Source: Tretioscincus oriximinensis
Taxonomy: Eukaryota; Chordata; Lepidosauria; Squamata; Gymnophthalmidae
Direction: 5' to 3'
NCBI GenBank assembly: GCA_022410635.1
Contig: JAJVDF010000586.1
Span: 701,623 to 765,622 of the forward strand
Length of the DNA: 64,000 nucleotides
This document shows, one piece after another, positions 45,089-55,400 of this stretch (positions within the stretch are counted from its first letter, which is position 1; every line of letters starts with the position of its first letter). The position numbers and the translations under genes are program-made. The notes below the pieces were generated by a model, which saw only the letters and a list, made by a program, of their open reading frames with translations, ran no database searches and had not been told where the DNA came from.

Positions 45089-45898
45089 ATAGTTCATATT
45101 TATTGCCTCTAAAAGATAATGTTTCTGATCAGAAACATTGGGGAGGAATTATTTTACCATTAATATCACACAAGTCTTTAGATCTTCCTAGTGGTACCTC
45201 TGCTGTTTTCTTTATGCTATTATGGTATGATTATGGATAATTTAATTTATCTAATTGCTAGGATCCAGTAGGATTAGGAAGTTCCAATATTATGCTTTGT
45301 CCTCTACTACACATTTCTTTCAGCGGAGCAAGTTATGGAAAAGCTATTTCCCTGCTGAATTTTTATCAACCCCCCCCCCCCCCCCCCAGCAGCCTCAAAT
45401 GTCAAACATTTTTAATATGAGGGTTTTTGTCCTTTCTGGTCATCTGTCTAGTAACAAAGGGGGAGGGAGCAGCAGCCAGTAGGAACTTAACCTCCCAGAG
45501 CTCCATGGGATATGTAGGCAGAATGTAGGAGGAAGAAAGGGAATTTTCTTGCTGTGTGTGGAGTAAAGATAAGTCCTTTGTAGCAATCTAGAGATTTCAA
45601 TACAAAAGACAGTAATTAGGAAGCAGCTTTAGATAAGGCAAATCCTTCACTGTTAATATGTAGTGAGATATAAATAGTTGCTCATCAGTGAGTTCTGGCT
45701 AGCAGCAATGGTAACAATAAGACACTTGAACCAAATCATGAAGACAAATCCCCCCACCACAGCAGACCTAACTGTATAGGTGGAGCCATCTTCTACTTTA
45801 ACACCAGCTGAATCACGACATTATGGTACCACGGTGGCATACTAAGAGAACAAAATGGTTCTCCATGTTTGCTCATAGTGACAATTATTATTATTATT
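45089..45898. other. Unannotated stretch; poly-C run
   Basis: A run of about 19 C lies at 45371-45389. No gene or named repeat. Confidence 0.45.
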
Positions 45899-46203
45899 AG
45901 AAGAAGAACTTGGTTCTTATACCCCGCTTTTCTCACCTTTCAAAGGGACTCAAAGCGGCTTACAAGGATATATTTTGCCCGAAGGCTCACATTCTATCTT
46001 CCCCACCAGGCTCTGGTGGTTCCCATGTATCTACTTGCATTCAGTTGCAATTTCTTGCAATTCATGCTTTCGAATAGCTGGGTTGGCTAGAGCTACATGC
46101 TAGTGGAAGGTGCTTACCCCTCCCCACTTCCAGCACAGGGCTTCAAAACCCGATCTCCCAGGCGAGAGACGAATTCCTAAGCAACTGAGCTATCCATGCC
46201 TGC
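45899..46203 (-). mobile_element. tRNA-headed SINE with (CTT)n tail, copy 4
   Basis: Near-identical layout to copies 2 and 3. The tail (AGAAGAAG) abuts an (ATT)n run at 45884-45898. The head on the minus strand reads GGCATGGATAGCTCAGTTGC. Confidence 0.9.
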
Positions 46204-46817
46204 TAGCAGCTTAATTGTCTTTTAACATTGATCTGTAAAGGATCCTACCTCACACAAGAGCTAAGAGACAAATATACTCTCCTTGACTTTCTGATATCTC
46301 CTATCAATCAATCATCTTTTAAACTAATTACAATATGCAGCCCTCCCTAATCAGGCATTTAAAAAAGCAAATGCACCTTATACTTTATGTCTTCTACACC
46401 TAAACTCACTTTGATCTATTTTTTATCTATATATACTTGAAACGGGGTGGATCTATTATAGAAGGAGAATAATTTATGTTAGTACAAAGTCTTAGTGAAG
46501 AAACCGCACCAAAGGATTACCGCCTAGTGATCATATTTTATTTTTTTAAAAAACACATGAGAATAATTCAATCAAGCTTTTGTGAAATATGTTCTTTTGT
46601 TGCATTCCTCTTGATGTTATTTTTGCTTTGATCAATGAGAATATGAAGTTCCGTAAAATGAGACCCATGGAAACAAAGACTAGTAATACAATATCAGCAA
46701 AGAAATTGTGACTATTTTTTAAAAAAAACACTACTGGATTTATTTATTATGTATCACCTGGAAGCCAGATAACAACATATGACGAAACACTTGCACTCAC
46801 CCCAATTTAACTTCTTA
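46204..46817. other. Unannotated stretch
   Basis: A/T-rich with A runs near 46540 and 46720. No gene or named repeat. Confidence 0.45.
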
Positions 46818-46820
46818 TTA

Positions 46821-47249
46821 GGGTACATCCCCATACATCATGGCTGTGACAATAGGGATGTGACATTACCTTCAATCCTTCCCATAAAATCACGTGGGTC
46901 CAGCGTTCCATTTGCAGCAAATGTCTTTTGCCACCGTGTTTCGTCTGATTCAGCAGTGGACATTTTGTAGTATCCGAAAGAAACTGAAAGCAATGTAATA
47001 CATAGCAAATCTTGCAAGACTTTGGGGCGAGACTAAAGCTAATTGGTTCGTGGCTCACACAGTATGCTTGGAAATAGTAGGCAGATTCGTAGAGAATGCT
47101 GGGATTGTAGTTGCGTTATGGGGCTCATCATTCGACAACATTGCTAGCAGAAGAGTCGCAGCAGCCTGGAAGGCAAGATAAGATGGGATGAGTGGCTGAT
47201 GCGTTTTAAGGGAAAAAAGCAAGGAAAACCATGATGTGGGGATGTACCC
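46821..47249. mobile_element. PIF/Harbinger-like MITE with TTA target-site duplication
   Basis: 429 bp. Left end GGGTACATCCCCATACATCA, right end TGATGTGGGGATGTACCC: a terminal inverted repeat of about 21 bp with one 2-base indel. TTA flanks both sides (46818-46820 and 47250-47252), which is the 3-bp T(A/T)A duplication typical of PIF/Harbinger. No transposase is present. The interior includes GAGAATGCTGGGATTGTAGT. The frames inside are artefacts. Confidence 0.82.
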
Positions 47250-47252
47250 TTA

Positions 47253-48251
47253 GAATGCCTTCTCTCATATGGATCTGTAGGTGTAATGAAATCTCAGGAA
47301 AGTCTTCTTGTACTTCCTTCTCTGTCTCAGTGGTACAAGGAGTCAGGGAATTCAGCTCATTGTTCTACTTTTTCCTTTTTTCCAATTAGAGTTTCAACAT
47401 AACAGATTATTACAGTAAATCCCATTTTCAATATTATAAATTCTTCCCGATTTATACACTACTTCACTCCTGTTTGATGAACACAGGAAAGTGGACAAAC
47501 TTCTGCAATCCTTTCTTGTGTTCAGCAAACGAGTCCTATGTGGAAACATCAAAGCCATGGGAAGAAAGTTCCCACACCACAATGTTTTCACCAGCAAAAC
47601 CTTCTGCAGATTTTTCTATTTTTGCTGTCGCTGCTTGTACAGAACCTGCCTATAACAAGTCCTCCGAGTGTGTTGCTAACAACAAAAGCATAATGATAGG
47701 ATTTCTCCTTCCAGATAAGGAGAGACACCCACTGCAACTTATCAAGGACTTCTGGAAAGAGAACCATAGTGCAGAACAATAAAACAATTATTACTAAATG
47801 GTATAAAAAGATAACATCTCAATAGGCTCAAACAAGTACTACGAAATTGGGAGCGAGCTTACAAATTCCTAGAACTGTAGAATGATAAAGTTGCTGATGA
47901 CCTTATGATAATCCGATTATTCCTAAACTAAAGGATTCATCCGTGCTGGCTTTTAAAGTTAAAGACACGCCTTTTCACATAAACATTTGAAGCTATGTTG
48001 CAGAGAACAGCACTTTTAAAAAAATGTTTGGTATTATTTTAGTTTATTTAAAATTAAAAGCTTTGCCTTCATTGCAATTTCTGCCTTGGGCTTTTTTTTG
48101 AAGTAGAATAAGAAATAAGAAACATCAAACAGACTAAATGGTAAATATTATGAAATGTACAAATTCCCCTGAAATATTTAGTTTAGTATTACGTTTTTAA
48201 ATATTTTTATACTGATTATACTTTATTACACTTATTAGCAGAATTAGCCCC
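47253..48251. other. Unannotated stretch
   Basis: A plus-strand frame of 102 codons (47474-47782) overlaps a minus-strand frame and has no recognised domain, initiation context or splice partner that I can support. Otherwise A/T-rich. Confidence 0.4.
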
Positions 48252-48546
48252 TTGCGTTACAGTAATGCAATAGGTTTTAGCTCCTCCTTCCCCTTGCTGA
48301 CATCCATGTCTTCAACCACTCCATTGCACCCTCCTATCCCTCTTTCACTTGCTGCTTCTTTCTCCATTCTGTCTTTTCTCCTTCTGCCTCCCTCCTAATC
48401 TTCCTCTCTTTCACTCTGGAGGCTGCCAAAGTTCCAGGTCCTCTCATTGATCTCTGAAGGCTTTCAAAGTTCTGAGCCCTCTCATTGGTTGTTGTACCTC
48501 AGAATGTTGGACTCTTTGATATGCATTTTATTATATGTATAGATAT
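48252..48546 (+). repeat. Unclassified interspersed repeat, copy B
   Basis: It begins TTGCGTTACAGTAATGCAAT and ends TTTTATTATATGTATAGATA, with the same internal blocks as copy A at 41736 (TCCTTCCCCTTGCTGACATC, GGAGGCTGCCAAAGTTCC, TCTCATTGGTTGTTGTACCT). No inverted termini or TSD are evident, so the class is open. Confidence 0.65.
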
Positions 48547-48852
48547 TGCCTTCTATTATCTTGGACCCATATAATATTTTCCTTCAACTAATTCACATAA
48601 TAATTTTATGTGTCACAGTCTGAGCTTTATTGACTAAGAAAATAATTATTCTTTTTTATTTTTGTTTTCGCATTCTGTTTTATATGCTCTCAGAGCATAT
48701 CACAGTTAGTTAAAAACAGCTAAAATAGAATGGCTAAAAACAAGATGGTGCCTTGCATAGGGAGAAGATTCTGTTCCTTCAGCAGAAGGCCAGGATGAGT
48801 GGTCTGTCTTCACCAGATATCTAAATATCTACAGTATGAGTGCCTGAAGACC
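48547..48852. other. Unannotated spacer
   Basis: GCTCTCAGAGCATATCACAG and AAGATGGTGCCTTGCATAGG may be a decayed L2 3' end, but similarity is too weak to call. Confidence 0.35.
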
Positions 48853-48953
48853 TGATAAGAACATAAGAACATAAGAAGAGCCATACTGGATGGGCCAGAG
48901 CCCATCTAGTCCAGCATTCTGTCTCATACAGAGACCCACCAGATGCACCTCAG
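48853..48953 (-). mobile_element. CR1 3' terminus, short fragment
   Basis: Plus strand GATAAGAACATAAGAACATA then AGAAGAGCCATACTGGATGG: two copies of the CR1 8-bp terminal unit and about 80 bp of the 3' UTR, ending at GATGCACCTCAG. It is strongly 5'-truncated. Confidence 0.88.
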
Positions 48954-50664
48954 AAAGTCAAATGTGGAATTTTTCCAAACTCTGATCTAGGTTTGAGGCT
49001 TCCCCTGCTAGTAACAGATCATACATCAACAGCAGGAATAGCATTTGTGATTTTTATAGCATCCTATGCTGGAAGGGGACAAACTGCTTCTATTCAATGC
49101 AGACTGGGTAAACAAATACGATTTTTGTTTTAAAAACAGTGGCCCTCATTTTTTTGTTCCAGCTTTCTGTTGCAGGCATGATCACCAAAATCACAATACA
49201 GTCCATTATGAAGAACCCAACTTCTGTGCAATTCGTGAGTTGCATAATTACAGAATTATGCAGGCCCACCAAAAAGTGTTCAAAACATAGCAAATTCCTC
49301 CTTTATTCCCTCTATCTGTCCCATGTAGGCAGCAAAACTAAAGACGATCGGGGGGGGGGGGGGGAACAATGTGGTGTGAGAGAAACGCAAGCCACAGCCA
49401 CAACAAAATATATGTTAAAAAGAATAAAAATGCTCCTGCAGTGGGAGGTTAATTCCCAGGAGATTGAAAATTTGCAAAATTAGAGTTTTGTTAATATAGG
49501 CTAAACAGGAAAAAGGGGGGCACAGCTAGAAAAGTCTCTAGACTTGCAAGACTAGGGTGTTGGGCGGGGTATAAGATAAATAAGTAAATAAATAAGTTTG
49601 TGGTGTGTTAAGACCAGAGAAAGATAACTGAATGAAAGATTAGAAAGGTGAAAAAGAGGAGGAACAGCTAGAAAGGACCCTCTTCCTGCAAGGCAGGCTG
49701 GAGATGTTGTATAATGGGAGGATTAAGACTTAATTAATTAAGTAAAGGCTCAGCATGGCATGACACTCCCCTCAGGAACTCCCACTGATGGCCATTTAAT
49801 CGGGAATGTACTAATTATTAAAAATGACCATACTAAAAATCAGACTCAGAGCTGAAAAAAATCCAAATTTTCTCTGCTTTTAGTCCAATTCTTTGGAGGA
49901 ATCTCTGGACAGTCTTGGGAGGCATACGCTTTTCACATATTCTGTATAATATCCCATCTTGTGTTGGGTATGTGGGGAATTTGTCCCGTGTGTCTTGTAT
50001 TGGGATTTTCTCACTTCCGGGTTCCTGGGGCTGGAAGTTCCTCATACTGGGATTTTCTCACTTACAACTCCTGCACAGTGATACAGTTTCTGGAATTTAA
50101 ACTTCCTCGCACTGTCTCTGGAAAGCTTCTGTTCCTGTGAAGTCAGTGCTACTCCATACTATTTTCAGTTTTGTTTAAATGAAGAAACAGTAAGACAAGT
50201 TCTAGCTGCGCTCATTTTCAATCTCGTTTTTTCCTGACTTTTATCTTCAAATGGTTCTCAGCTATTCTGTTTTTTTAAAAAAAACAAAATCAAGAGCATA
50301 TCCTGCTCTCCATTTGTTTCCATTGCCATCTTTGGGTCTTTAGCAGAGAAGTGTTCCCTTAATTGTTTTGAGCAGTATATATAGACTCAAAGATGGACCA
50401 CCTAAGCAAGGGAACTCAAAGTCATACTCTCAGATCCCCCAGCAACATTCTCCTGATAAATTATATCTTCTCATTGCCAACTGTAAAATAAGGTATATTT
50501 CTCTGTGTAGATTGCACATACCTCCTTAAAGAGAAAAAACATAATTTTAAATAGTCCTGGTTTGCATTATTTCTTCCCTTTCCTTATAGTACAATTTATT
50601 TTTACCTTCTTTAGATAGAAATGCATTTCATGAATAAATAAATAAGTTTTTTCTCAAAGTTAAA
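48954..50664. other. Unannotated stretch; poly-G run
   Basis: A run of 15 G lies at 49350-49364. Frames at 49066-49483 (up to 114 codons) overlap one another on both strands and have no recognised domain. TAAGATAAATAAGTAAATAAATAAG at about 49570 resembles an L2 or SINE tail but lacks the body. Confidence 0.4.
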
Positions 50665-50674
50665 GTCTTTTAAC

Positions 50675-50763
50675 TAGCATTTGAAGAAGTAGACTTATCT
50701 ACGATAGCTTATGCCACTTACTTTACTACTGCTAGTCTCTAAGTGCTACTAGCCCCTTTGCTG
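50675..50763 (+). mobile_element. Fold-back retroposon-like element, 5'-truncated, 10-bp TSD
   Basis: Only the 3' arm is present: from the loop (GCATTTGAAGAAGTAGACTT) through CTTATGCCACTTACTTTACT to the family 3' end CCCCTTTGCTG. GTCTTTTAAC is duplicated at 50665-50674 and 50764-50773, so this half element is an integration product and not a later deletion. Confidence 0.78.
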
Positions 50764-50773
50764 GTCTTTTAAC

Positions 50774-51371
50774 GAGGATTAATTTATCACAAATAACTGG
50801 GACAAGAGATTTGCAGCTTTGACTATGGGAAAGAGGAATGTATACCAGGTGCAGCTTGTAATCCCTGCCTCTGCAGCATTTACTAGAGAAAAAAAAATCA
50901 CTTTTCTGGGATATAATCCAGAATAAGGCCCAAAATTCTTCATTGCAGTGTAACTGAATTAGATCCAACACATATTAGACATTCAGAAGGACAGCACTGA
51001 AATGCTTAGATAAACAAGAAAAGGTATATTCTTAACAACTATCATTTACAGCAGGTGCTCACCAGATTTTGCCCAAGGTAGTTGACGTTTTGTATTAAAG
51101 CCATATATTACCAACGGATATTAAGATAAAAAAATAATAGCATACATTGACCTTCTACTTAAAATAATTTGATGAGAAATCACAGTGACTCTGGTATTTA
51201 GACAACTGTCAGATATTTGTGATAGAAATTGTTTGTGTATAAAGCAGTTAATTAGAAAATTGCTGCCAGAAGTCACAGCTTCAATCATGGCTAAGAATCA
51301 GAAGCATATGATCTACAGGATCATGCCAAAGAAACCTTACTTGATAAGTACAAGCAATTATAGGTTTATTA
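50774..51371. other. Unannotated stretch
   Basis: No repeat or gene was recognised. A minus-strand frame of 79 codons overlaps the fold-back element boundary. Confidence 0.45.
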
Positions 51372-51483
51372 TGTGACTGTGTTTCAAAGCATGTAAAAAC
51401 TGGAATCAAGGAATAGGATGAATGAATATTTATTCATGCTATTCCTTGATTCCAGTTTTTACATGCTTTGAAACACAGTCACA
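51372..51483. repeat. 112-bp near-perfect palindrome
   Basis: The two halves are exact reverse complements except for two mismatched pairs close to the centre (51427/51428, AAT|ATT). The outer 44 bp of each arm (TGACTGTGTTTCAAAGCATG outward part) are perfect. There is no similarity to the other inverted-repeat families here and no flanking duplication. Confidence 0.9.
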
Positions 51484-52041
51484 CACATTTAATAACACCT
51501 AAAGTTTACAGGAAAAAGAAAAAGTAAAGGTCTTAGTTTATTTTTAAACGAGCCCAACCATAATGAATGCCTATAGAATCAAACTGGCTAGTGGAAGTCA
51601 TAAATGGAAAAGAGAATTAATGGTTGAAATCCTGAACAGCTACACTCTACGCACACATTAGTAGCAGCGACTTCTTGTTCTCAATCTACAGAAGATGCCA
51701 GTGATAACCACAAAACACAAATTTGTATGTCTCCATGTCATATTACTATTCATTTGCATATTGGTTTATATCTCCTTGCTTTTTCTGCAAAGCCAGGTAC
51801 CACAAATTACAGTATTCTGTTCACCTTACAACAATCGAATGAAATAGGTCAAATTGATGATGTGACAAAATATGCTTAATGAGATGCCCTCTGGGCAAAT
51901 TTGAGGTTGAAAAGGCAGACCTCAAATCCCTAAAATACCTTGTCCATCTTGAGGTCAAGGAATGGCTGCCCCCTCATCATATATGGTCAAATAATGGGAG
52001 TGGCTTTTTCTTACAGTCACATCGGACAGAGAACTACTTAG
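51484..52041. other. Unannotated stretch
   Basis: No gene or repeat was recognised. Confidence 0.45.
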
Positions 52042-52355
52042 GCAGGCACGGATAGCTCAGTCACTTAGGAATTTGTCTCTCGCCTGGGAGATCGGGTTTC
52101 GAAGCCCTGTGTGGGATGTGGGGAGGGGTGAGCACCTTCCACTAGCCTGTAGCTCTAGCCAACCCAGCTATTCGAAAGCATGAATTGCAAGAAATTGCAA
52201 CTGACTGCAAGTAGATACATGGGAACCACCATAGCCTGGTGGGGAAGACAGAATATGAGCCTTTGGGCAAAATATATCTTTGTAAGCCGCTTTGAGTCCC
52301 TTTGAAAGGTGAGAAAAGCAGGGTATAAGAACCCAGTTCTTCTCTTCTTCTTCTA
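52042..52355 (+). mobile_element. tRNA-headed SINE with (CTT)n tail, copy 5 (plus strand)
   Basis: The only plus-strand copy, best for reading the layout. The head is GCAGGCACGGATAGCTCAGT, the B box GGGTTTCGAAGCCC, then a body and the L2-like end GCCGCTTTGAGTCCCTTTGA followed by GGGTATAAGAAC and a TTCTTCTTCTTCT tail. CTACTTA is present on both sides (52034-52040 and 52353-52359), a probable TSD. Confidence 0.92.
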
Positions 52356-53320
52356 CTTAAGCATAGAGGAAGAAAATGTCACCTATCACAGTATAGGAGG
52401 AACAAATGCTGCCAGTGAGTGACAGGTCTTTGCCATGGAAAGTTGGAGAAGAGAGAAGGCAGTAAGCTCGTGTCATAAGGAAGGCATTGCCAGAGCTTAA
52501 GGTATAGGAACATGAAGCAGGATTATTCATTTAACTGTTTAAATGGCTGTTTTTCACATGTCTACAGAAGAAACATGTTTTCTGAAATGGGCCATTGAGC
52601 TTCTCTGGCCTGTTGGGGATAGAAATCAAAGAATTCCAAAATCCTACACTAGCATTTCAGTCCACGAGCTATACTATCTCGTTTTGTGGCCTTTTAGCAT
52701 GCTTCCAAATGTATCAATTACAACTCTCAATGTAGGTAACCAGGATATCAGGTTAATTAAAACTTTCATATAGACATTAAATTAAATTTTGAATTAGTTT
52801 GAATGATGTCTCTTTCCATGTATAATTATGCATGGACACATAGTGACTTATTAAAAACCACTACTAGTAGTAGCAGTATTTCCTAGCAGCAGGGCATAGA
52901 TCACATAAGGAAAGAGGGAGGCACTAGTAAAAAGCTTCCCTTTAAACTCCACAAAATGTGTCTTGAATTAAATTGTAGTTCTGTGATCCCCAAAGAAGGA
53001 TCCCAGGCAGAGAATCTGTCCCTTCTTTAGAAAACACCTCAATGGAAAAAATCCTCAGGCCATTGCTGTTACATTCACAAGCAAAAGGAAGATTTTTTTT
53101 ATTGTCAGGTTGCTAAAAACCAAGTGAATATAGATGCTTTCACATGCAGCAGGTGTTTAAGCACAGACCTGCGAAAAATTCTTTATCAACATAATAATTC
53201 AAGCATTAAAAATCATGGTGATTAGCAGGGTGGGAAGTAGCACTTAGTCATATCCAGCAGCACTGAGTTTGCACTTTCTTCTTCACATTTTCTCATTCAG
53301 TGTTGGCCAATACGCTATGT
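52356..53320. other. Unannotated stretch
   Basis: A 76-codon frame (52543-52773) has no recognised domain. No repeat was named. Confidence 0.45.
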
Positions 53321-53328
53321 ACTATCTA

Positions 53329-53746
53329 AAGGCTGACCAGATGACCCTATTTGGGGGAGGGGAAAGGCATTTTTGTACTGTCTAGCCCACTCTCTCAGAG
53401 GTGGGTGCCATTTCCCTGTTTTTTGCTGAGAAAAAAAAATGCTATTAAATTTCTTTTTTAAAAAAAAAATCACTGCACCACCACTAGGGGAGCTCTAGCA
53501 ACTGGGGCCACCTCCTAAAGGCACCCTCAGTAAAAATAATAAAATGCAAATTTCTCACACACTTCAAAAAATTATTGCACACTTTAAAATTTCTCATACT
53601 TAAAAAAATTCTCACAAGCGTCGCAGATTTCTTGGGCAGGGATTTCGGAGGCATATGCATGTTGATGGGTGATTTGCATGTTTATGAATATGCAAATTAT
53701 CATGAATATTAATTACCCCGGTTTGGACAGAAAATTTGGTAAATCT
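53329..53746. mobile_element. hAT-like non-autonomous DNA element with exact 8-bp TSD
   Basis: 418 bp. ACTATCTA flanks it at 53321-53328 and 53747-53754. The left end AAGGCTGACCAGATGACCC is the family end seen at 23613 and 40371. The right end, read inward as AGATTTACCAAATTTTCTGT, is a diverged TIR. The interior has lost the palindrome and carries A/T-rich repeats (GATTTGCATG, ATGCAAATTATCATGAATAT). No transposase. Confidence 0.78.
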
Positions 53747-53756
53747 ACTATCTAGA

Positions 53757-54047
53757 TAGTGTCTCATCTACTGTGAAGGTGGGGATGTGGAATAGGGCCT
53801 TCTCTATGGCAGTCCTCAGGTTATGGAATGGTCTCCTCCTCAAGGTGCATCAGTCACCATCTCTGTGCACTTTCAGAAAACGCTTGAAGACACACCTCTT
53901 CGGCCTGGCCTTTCGCTGAGAAAGCAACTGTCTCTTTCCTATTTTTAGATATGGCTGTTTTTAATAGTTTAATTATTATTTTATTGTTAACCGCCCTGAG
54001 ACCTACGGGTATAGTGCGGTATAAAAATGTAAATAAATAAATAAATA
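53757..54047 (+). mobile_element. L2 retrotransposon 3' end with coding remnant
   Basis: It encodes the L2 ORF2 C-terminal block in decayed form (RAFSMAVLRLWNGLLLKVHQ-like from GGGCCTTCTCTATGGCAGTC). The UTR follows with CCGCCCTGAGACCTACGGGT and (AAAT)n. It lies just outside the TSD of the hAT-like element. Confidence 0.87.
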
Positions 54048-54124
54048 CAGTATCTTGTCTTCTATCCACCAAGTCTGTCTGAATGGTCATCAGCTACCAT
54101 TGGGACTGGTAAAAAAAAAAAGCC

Positions 54125-54870
54125 AAAATCAACATGTGCTGAAACCGGAAGTCACTTCCCTAAACTTATAAAACCAGAAGAAAGTGATAGGTTTATTGTT
54201 TACAAATAAGAAATAGAAAGAAGATAAGAATAATAAAGCTTTGGCTTTTATAAACTAAACCTGACTCAAGCTCAAACTCCAAGCAAGAGCAACATTTGTT
54301 CTCCAGAACTTAAAGAGACAGGCACGATGTCTATTTATTTGTTTTAGCCCCAAGTCAAGCCTCCACTTTGACTCCTCCAGGCACTTCCACCCCCTCCCTC
54401 TGAGGCAGATCAGAAGCAGACCACTCTGTCAACTTGCTACACCACAAGTCTCTCCGACAAAAAGGCCTCTAGCCCTGGTCAGCTTCCCTTTTATCTGCTC
54501 ACCAGCCGGCTATTCGAGGCCCCATTGGCTGGCTCCTCCAGCCATGCCCGGATTCAGGAAGCCACGCCCCTGCCCAGGCCTGCTCTTCCCCCCTCCCTCT
54601 GGGATATCTGGAAAGTTTATAAAAGAAATACAAACTTTAAAATGGAGGACGCCACAGTCAGCAGACTACAACCACATAGCATGGAAGGAAGGATTTCCTG
54701 TTATCCAACCAGCCCTTCCTGCATAGGCCTTTGAACCATGCTTGCACATGTTCTCTGAATAGAATATCGCCTGCTGCCCACTTTCCTCTCCTGTGCCTTT
54801 TCCCTCTCCTCTGTACCTGTTTCTTGTGGTTGCCATAACACTGGGTGCCCCACCAAATGTTTCCCCTCAC
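54125..54870 (-). mobile_element. Possible LTR with promoter elements
   Basis: On the minus strand a GGGGCGTGGC GC/CACCC-type box (54561-54570), a CCAAT box (54528-54524) and GATAAAAGGG (54495-54486) stand in promoter order with about 30 bp between CCAAT and TATA. AATAAA (54197-54192) lies about 290 bp downstream. This is the U3-R layout of an LTR. TTTGGTGGGGCACCCAGTG at 54872-54854 on the minus strand recalls a primer-binding-site start, but its placement does not fit a single LTR, and no TSD or gag/pol was found. It could instead be a real promoter region. Confidence 0.35.
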
Positions 54871-55280
54871 CAAATCTGTTAATACCATTCTTCATTCTTC
54901 ACAAGCTAGGTTCCAGCTAGTTTTTATTTGTACTTTGTTTCTGAACCAGGTCTTTTTATTCACTTATGACCACAGTGATTTCCTACCATTTCCAGGACTG
55001 GAGATGATAAAAAAGCACCTGTGCAGTCACAAAATGTCCTCAGTCACAGCATGCAGTATCCATGTTGTGCTTCATGATATAAATGTCCCTCCAAAGCTCT
55101 GCATCCTGCAGATGGATGTGAGCAGGATGGATGTGAGCAACCATGTATGGTAAAAACTTCCCCTGATTTAGGGATGTGCTGAACTGGCAATTAATTGAAC
55201 AAAAAGGACAATCGGAGGTCAAGAACTCCTTACATCTAGAAAAAAAAAACAGGAAGTAGGTTTGTTCTTTACATTTTTGG
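54871..55280. other. Unannotated stretch
   Basis: A 102-codon frame (54845-55153) has no recognised domain. ATGGATGTGAGCAGGATGGA includes a short direct repeat (GGATGTGAGCA twice at 55115-55140). Confidence 0.4.
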
Positions 55281-55400
55281 AAGATTTACTTATTTGTTTA
55301 TTTGTATTTCTGTACTGCCCTATACACAAAGGTCTGAAGGTGGTTTACAATAAAAAGTCAACACATTAAAACCAATCCAACATATTAAAAAGGTCAAATA
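55281..55400 (-). mobile_element. L2-type 3' tail fragment
   Basis: TTATTTGTTTATTTGTATTTC, ACTGCCCTATACACAAAGGT and GGTGGTTTACAATAAAAAGT are the L2 terminal blocks in reverse. An internal near-duplication (ACATTAAAACCAATCCAACA / ATTAAAACCAAACCAACA) follows. The coding part is absent. Confidence 0.75.

Noticed and set aside
47474..47782. 102-codon frame as a small gene
   Set aside because: No domain recognised, overlaps a similarly sized frame on the other strand, and no promoter, splice or codon evidence.
52042..52110. tRNA gene suggested by A- and B-box-like sequence
   Set aside because: No cloverleaf acceptor stem closes, and the same head recurs in six SINE copies.
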